Assembly (NCBI GenBank): GCA_026987255.1
Contig: JALSNA010000233.1
Span: 1-12,115, forward strand
DNA from: Hyphomicrobiales bacterium
GTDB lineage: Bacteria > Pseudomonadota > Alphaproteobacteria > Rhizobiales > Aestuariivirgaceae
Length of the DNA stretch: 12,115 nucleotides
Reading direction: 5' to 3'
Below the pieces are notes generated by a model. It saw only the letters and a program-made list of their open reading frames with translations, had not been told where the DNA came from and searched no databases. A program made the position numbers and the translations under genes. Positions 7,425 through 12,115 of this stretch are shown here, piece by piece. Positions within the stretch are counted from its first letter, which is position 1, and the number at the start of each line of letters is the position of its first letter.

Positions 7425-9974
7425 TCAGGCCTCCTCCACCCTGGGCGGGAAACCGCCGCGGTCGAATATCTCGTCGGGAATGGAGCGCAGATGCACGTCG
7501 CGCTGCGGGAAGGGGATTTCGATGCCGGCTTCCTTCAGGGCGCGGAAGATGGCGAAGCGCAGATCCGAGGCGGTGGACGAGCTGTAGCCTATGTCGCCGA
7601 TATAGAGCCTGAGCTCGAAGTCCAGCGAATTGTCGCCAAAGCCCTGGAACAGCACGAAGGCGCGCGGCGCGGCCAGGGTGCGCGGATGGGCATTGGCGCA
7701 GCGCAGCAGGATCTTTTCCACCTCGTCGGGGTCGGCATCATAGGAAACCCCGATGGGCAGCCGGATGCGTCCCATGCGCGAGCCGTGATACCAGTTGGAC
7801 ACCGGCTCGGAGATCAACGACGAGTTCGGCACGATGATCGAACAGCGGTCGAATGTCTCGATTTCCGTGGAGCGCACCTTGATCTTGCGCACCACGCCCT
7901 CGCCGCCGTTGACCTTGATCCAGTCGCCCACCTTGATCGGCCGCTCGGCCAGCAGGATGAGGCCGGAGACGAAATTGTTGACGATGGATTGCAGGCCGAA
8001 ACCGATGCCGATGCCCAGCGCGCCGCCGAGAATGGCCAGCGAGGAGAAGTTCACCCCGGCCACCGACAGGCCGATCAGCGCCGCGCCGATGAACACCAGA
8101 TAACGCGCCGTGGTGAGGATGGAATGGCGCACCCCGGTATCCAGGCTGGTGCGCTCCAGCACCCTCTTGTCGAGCCACAGGGTCAGCAGGCGGCCCAGAA
8201 TGAGGGCGACGATGAACACCACGATGCCGGTCAGGATGGCGGCCGGCTCGATGGTGATGTTGCCCACCTTGAAGCCGAAGAAGGCGGCGCGCGCCCAGTT
8301 GGTCATGTCCACCCAGTTGATGGCCCAGATCATCAGCACCATGGGCAGGCCGATGAGCACGATGCCGATGTCCACCAGGGTGGAAAAGAGCACGCCGAGC
8401 TGGGTGATGACCTTCTCCGGGATGGAGAGGGTGCGGCGCAGGAAATGCCCCGTGTAGGTGTTGCCGTCCAGGGCGTTGCGCACCATGGCGTCCACCAGAT
8501 GATGCAGCAGATAGAGCCCGGCCGTGATGGCGCTGGTGATGATCAGGTGGGTGGTGATGAAATGCGCCAGGGCGATATAGCCCGCCACCAGCGCCAGCAG
8601 CACCACCAGCAGCAAAAGCCACACCAGATGGAAGGCATAGCGCGCCCAGCCGAAGAAGAAGCGCTGGCTGTCGCCCTCCTCCTGCAGCGGATCGGCCTGC
8701 CGGATGCCGGTCATCAGCAGGGCGATGAGCACCACGTAGAGAACCGAGACGAAGGCGCTCCAGGCGGCGGAGAAGCTCACCGGCATGAACAGCACCTCGG
8801 CCAGGGCGCCGGTGAGAAAATCCACCGAATAGAGAATGGCCAGGGCGGCGGTGAGCCGGTAGGCCCGCATGGCCCCGGCATCGGAGATGTTGACCAGCCG
8901 CATGTATGGCGTCGCCGGGCGGAAGATGCCGCGCGCCAGGGCGATGATGACGGCGCTGAAGAAGATGGCCATGGTCAGGGCATCGAGAAAACGGGCGATG
9001 CGCGGCGAAGGTTCGCTCAAGGTGTAGATGGCGGCATTGAGCACCACCAGGGTGACGAAGACCACCGCCGCGGAATAGACGGCCACCCGCACCGCCCGCC
9101 ACAGGCGGTGAAAGTCGTCCAGCTCCACCCCCTCCTCGATGGGCCTGCGCCAGCGCCGCCAGACGTAGATCAGCAGGAAGAAGGAGGCGGCAAAGAGCGC
9201 CAGCACCGCCAGGAAGGCCAGGTTGCCCTTGCCATCGTCATTGGCCGACCATCTGGAAAAGAGCACCACCAGGCGTTCGCCGAAGCTCGGTACGGTGGCC
9301 AGGCCATCCAGCCACAGCAGGGGATTGAGCACCGAGCGCGACGGCTCGAAGACCTTGGAGAGGAACAATTCGCGCTGTTTGCCGGAGGCCAGCTTGGCCA
9401 GCTGGGCGGTTTCCGTGGCCCGCAGGTTGAGCTGCTTGTCCACCGTCTGCAACTGGGTCTGGATGGCCATGAGCGCGGCCCGCTGGGCGGCTATGGCCGG
9501 ATCCTCCCTGCCCTTACTGGGCGGCGGCCCCAGGGCCTTGATCTGCTGGGCTATGGTGGCGATGGGATCTTGCAGATCCTTGTGGGCCTTGAGGATCTTC
9601 AGGCGCAGCTTGTCCAGATCGCCGCGCACCCTGGTCAAGGCCTCCATGGAGATGTCCGGCCGCATGATCTTCTTGCGGCTCTCCGCCAGGGACTTGCCGA
9701 TCTCGCCCACCAGGCGGGCGGCCAGGGAGGCCTTCAGGCGCGCCGAGGCGAAGGCCTCCTGACGCTCTGGCGGCAGTTTCAGGGGAGCGGCCTTTTTCGC
9801 CTTGTCCGCCGGTGCCTGCGCTTTTGCCGCGCTCAGGGGAGATGCTGCCTGGGCATCCGCCGGGGTGGCCGCCCGCGTTTGCTGCGCCTGCTGGGCAAAG
9901 GCCGCCAGCGGCGCGCCAAGGGCCCCGGCAAGGAGCCAAAGGGCCGCCAGAATGATGATCCGTGAAACGCGCAT
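7425..9974 (-). CDS. Large MscS-family mechanosensitive channel with DUF3772-like periplasmic domain
   Basis: The 849-aa inner-membrane protein should open under membrane tension and release solutes during osmotic downshock. Residues 1-29 form a signal peptide (cleavage likely after LAAFA). A periplasmic helical region (about 60-235) rich in Ala, Lys, Leu and Gln, including the ALGPPP motif typical of DUF3772, comes next. I count about eleven hydrophobic segments after it. The last is the MscS pore helix, with GALGIGIGFGLQ at 651-662 and then VNNFVSGLILLAERPIKVGDWI. The cytoplasmic beta domain (VPNSSLISEPVSNW) and the alpha-beta C-terminal domain follow. E. coli MscS is 286 aa, so this is one of the large MscK-like members. 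ATG 9974 is chosen because GGAAGG (9986-9981) lies 6 nt upstream and it starts a clean signal peptide. The frame extends to 10079, but that would put 35 non-signal residues in front and overlap pyrG. It lies 58 nt downstream of pyrG, possibly co-transcribed. Confidence 0.95.
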   Translation of the reverse strand: MRVSRIIILAALWLLAGALGAPLAAFAQQAQQTRAATPADAQAASPLSAAKAQAPADKAKKAAPLKLPPERQEAFASARLKASLAARLVGEIGKSLAESRKKIMRPDISMEALTRVRGDLDKLRLKILKAHKDLQDPIATIAQQIKALGPPPSKGREDPAIAAQRAALMAIQTQLQTVDKQLNLRATETAQLAKLASGKQRELFLSKVFEPSRSVLNPLLWLDGLATVPSFGERLVVLFSRWSANDDGKGNLAFLAVLALFAASFFLLIYVWRRWRRPIEEGVELDDFHRLWRAVRVAVYSAAVVFVTLVVLNAAIYTLSEPSPRIARFLDALTMAIFFSAVIIALARGIFRPATPYMRLVNISDAGAMRAYRLTAALAILYSVDFLTGALAEVLFMPVSFSAAWSAFVSVLYVVLIALLMTGIRQADPLQEEGDSQRFFFGWARYAFHLVWLLLLVVLLALVAGYIALAHFITTHLIITSAITAGLYLLHHLVDAMVRNALDGNTYTGHFLRRTLSIPEKVITQLGVLFSTLVDIGIVLIGLPMVLMIWAINWVDMTNWARAAFFGFKVGNITIEPAAILTGIVVFIVALILGRLLTLWLDKRVLERTSLDTGVRHSILTTARYLVFIGAALIGLSVAGVNFSSLAILGGALGIGIGFGLQSIVNNFVSGLILLAERPIKVGDWIKVNGGEGVVRKIKVRSTEIETFDRCSIIVPNSSLISEPVSNWYHGSRMGRIRLPIGVSYDADPDEVEKILLRCANAHPRTLAAPRAFVLFQGFGDNSLDFELRLYIGDIGYSSSTASDLRFAIFRALKEAGIEIPFPQRDVHLRSIPDEIFDRGGFPPRVEEA

Positions 9975-10032
9975 GAAAGGCCTTCCGATTCGTTGCCCCC
10001 GAATGCCTCCCATCATGCCCGCGCCGGCAGGA

Positions 10033-11675
<1,643 letters not shown>

Positions 11676-11723
11676 ACCGATTCTGCCGCCGCTGGCAAAG
11701 CCTTTTTCATCCCTTATCCACCA

Positions 11724-11844
11724 TTGGGAGTCTCCAAAAACGCTTGCGCGACCATCCTCATCCCCTGCCAACCCTCCAATCATGGGACAATACGGGTGGT
11801 TGGCAGGGGATGGGGATGGTCTTCAGACAGTTGAAAGGGATGCC
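11724..11844 (-). repeat. Palindromic intergenic element, copy B (before pyrG)
   Basis: Read on the minus strand this is the second copy of the element at 5034-5155. Positions 11750-11773 pair with 11798-11821 (24 pairs including one T-G wobble at 11758/11813). The loop keeps the TGTCCCATGA segment found in copy A, and both outer flanks are conserved. The inner stem is less perfect than in copy A, with mismatches from 11774 on. Its end carrying CGCGCAAGC and a T-run faces the pyrG start, which lies 62 nt beyond the element. Copy A faces rpiA in the same sense. Confidence 0.85.
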
Positions 11845-11975
11845 CTATTGGCCCATTCACCCCGCCCCAAGGCCTATCCCAGGCTCCCGAAGAGGCCCGA
11901 TCCCCCTCACGGACGCCTCACCTATCATCTGGGCGGCCGGGAGGGGGAGCGGGCCGGAACGACGCGCCTCAGCGC

Positions 11976-12045
11976 AAAAAAGAGGCCCGATCCCCCTCAC
12001 GGACGCCTCACCTACAATCTGGGTGGCCGGGAGGGGGAGCGGGCC
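11976..12045 (-). terminator. Terminator-like hairpin, unit 2 of the tandem array
   Basis: On the minus strand the GC-rich hairpin (12045-11984) is followed at once by TCTTTTTTG (11983-11975). A strong stem plus a T-run is the form of an intrinsic terminator. It would stop transcripts arriving from the right before they reach pyrG. The stem is longer than in most terminators and belongs to a repeat family, so termination may be a side effect. Confidence 0.5.
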
Positions 12046-12067
12046 GGAGCGACGCACTTCCATGCGC

Positions 12068-12115
12068 AAAAAAAGGCCCGATCCCCCTCACGGACGCCTC
12101 ACCTACAATCTGGGT
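12068..12115 (-). terminator. Terminator-like hairpin, unit 3, partial
   Basis: The left arm of the third hairpin starts at 12075 and is preceded on the + strand by seven A residues (12068-12074). On the minus strand this reads as a hairpin followed by seven T. The other arm lies beyond the window. The hairpin is assumed from the near identity of the visible 42 bp with units 1 and 2. Confidence 0.4.

Larger units (their letters stand above)
11893..12115. repeat. Tandem array of about 90-bp hairpin units, cut by the window end
   Basis: Three units begin with AGGCCCGATCCCCCTCACGG at 11893, 11983 and 12074, giving periods of 90 and 91 bp; the third is cut off after 42 bp. Units 1 and 2 differ by few bases in the hairpin and more in the joint between units. 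Each unit holds a long imperfect hairpin. In unit 1, 11894-11918 pairs with 11931-11955 with mismatches at 11900, 11909 and 11913, and the loop is 12 nt. The joints end in GCGCAAAAAA-type runs. In unit 2 a C-to-T change at 12024 turns a G-C pair into a G-T pair, so the stem is kept. Confidence 0.9.

Noticed and set aside
7419..9965. Open frame of 848 codons on the + strand, opposite the MscS-family gene
   Set aside because: Same antisense effect of biased codon use. The composition is a polar low-complexity mix, while the minus strand encodes a signal peptide, hydrophobic helices and an MscS pore helix.
11857..12069. Minus-strand frame of 70 codons with two copies of a 30-residue peptide repeat
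   Set aside because: The peptide repeat is a by-product of the 90-bp DNA repeat, whose length is a multiple of three. The conservation is of hairpin arms, the next period is 91 bp and breaks the frame, and there is no good ribosome binding site.
11893..12115. CRISPR array
   Set aside because: Periods are 90-91 bp with near-identical whole units, not short repeats with unique 30-40 bp spacers. The units are long self-complementary hairpins and no cas gene is present.

Overview
The window reads as ordinary chromosomal DNA from a GC-rich alphaproteobacterium. That placement is an inference from three features: the CVIRGCVPKK-type glutathione reductase, the DUF3772-type large MscS channel, and strong G/C preference at third codon positions. 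I cannot name a genus. Seven protein-coding genes are well supported. There is no rRNA, tRNA, CRISPR array, transposase or phage gene.

Layout. Positions 11-41 hold a terminator-like hairpin, probably from a gene left of the window. Positions 54-134 hold a control region with two dyads. A tightly coupled operon follows on the + strand (135-5019): a PadR-family regulator, an RND-type membrane fusion protein and an RND inner-membrane pump, joined by two ATGA stop/start overlaps. No outer-membrane factor is present. A 216-bp gap (5020-5235) carries a long palindromic element and a plausible promoter. Next come rpiA (ribose-5-phosphate isomerase) and gor (glutathione reductase), also on the + strand. 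The pair makes sense together, since the pentose phosphate pathway supplies the NADPH that glutathione reductase uses. gor converges on a minus-strand pair transcribed from the right: pyrG (CTP synthase), then a large MscS-family mechanosensitive channel 58 nt downstream.

The right end (11668-12115) has no believable gene but is rich in structure. Next to pyrG lies a second copy of the palindromic element seen before rpiA. Beyond it is a tandem array of roughly 90-bp hairpin units. Read on the minus strand, two of these end in T-tracts like intrinsic terminators.

The most interesting signal is the repeated element of about 122 bp at 5034-5155 and 11724-11844. Both copies have the same orientation relative to the gene that follows (rpiA and pyrG) and lie 62-80 nt from its start codon. 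That fits either a dispersed palindromic repeat family or a promoter-proximal regulatory hairpin. I found no convincing new multi-gene system; the coding genes belong to known families.
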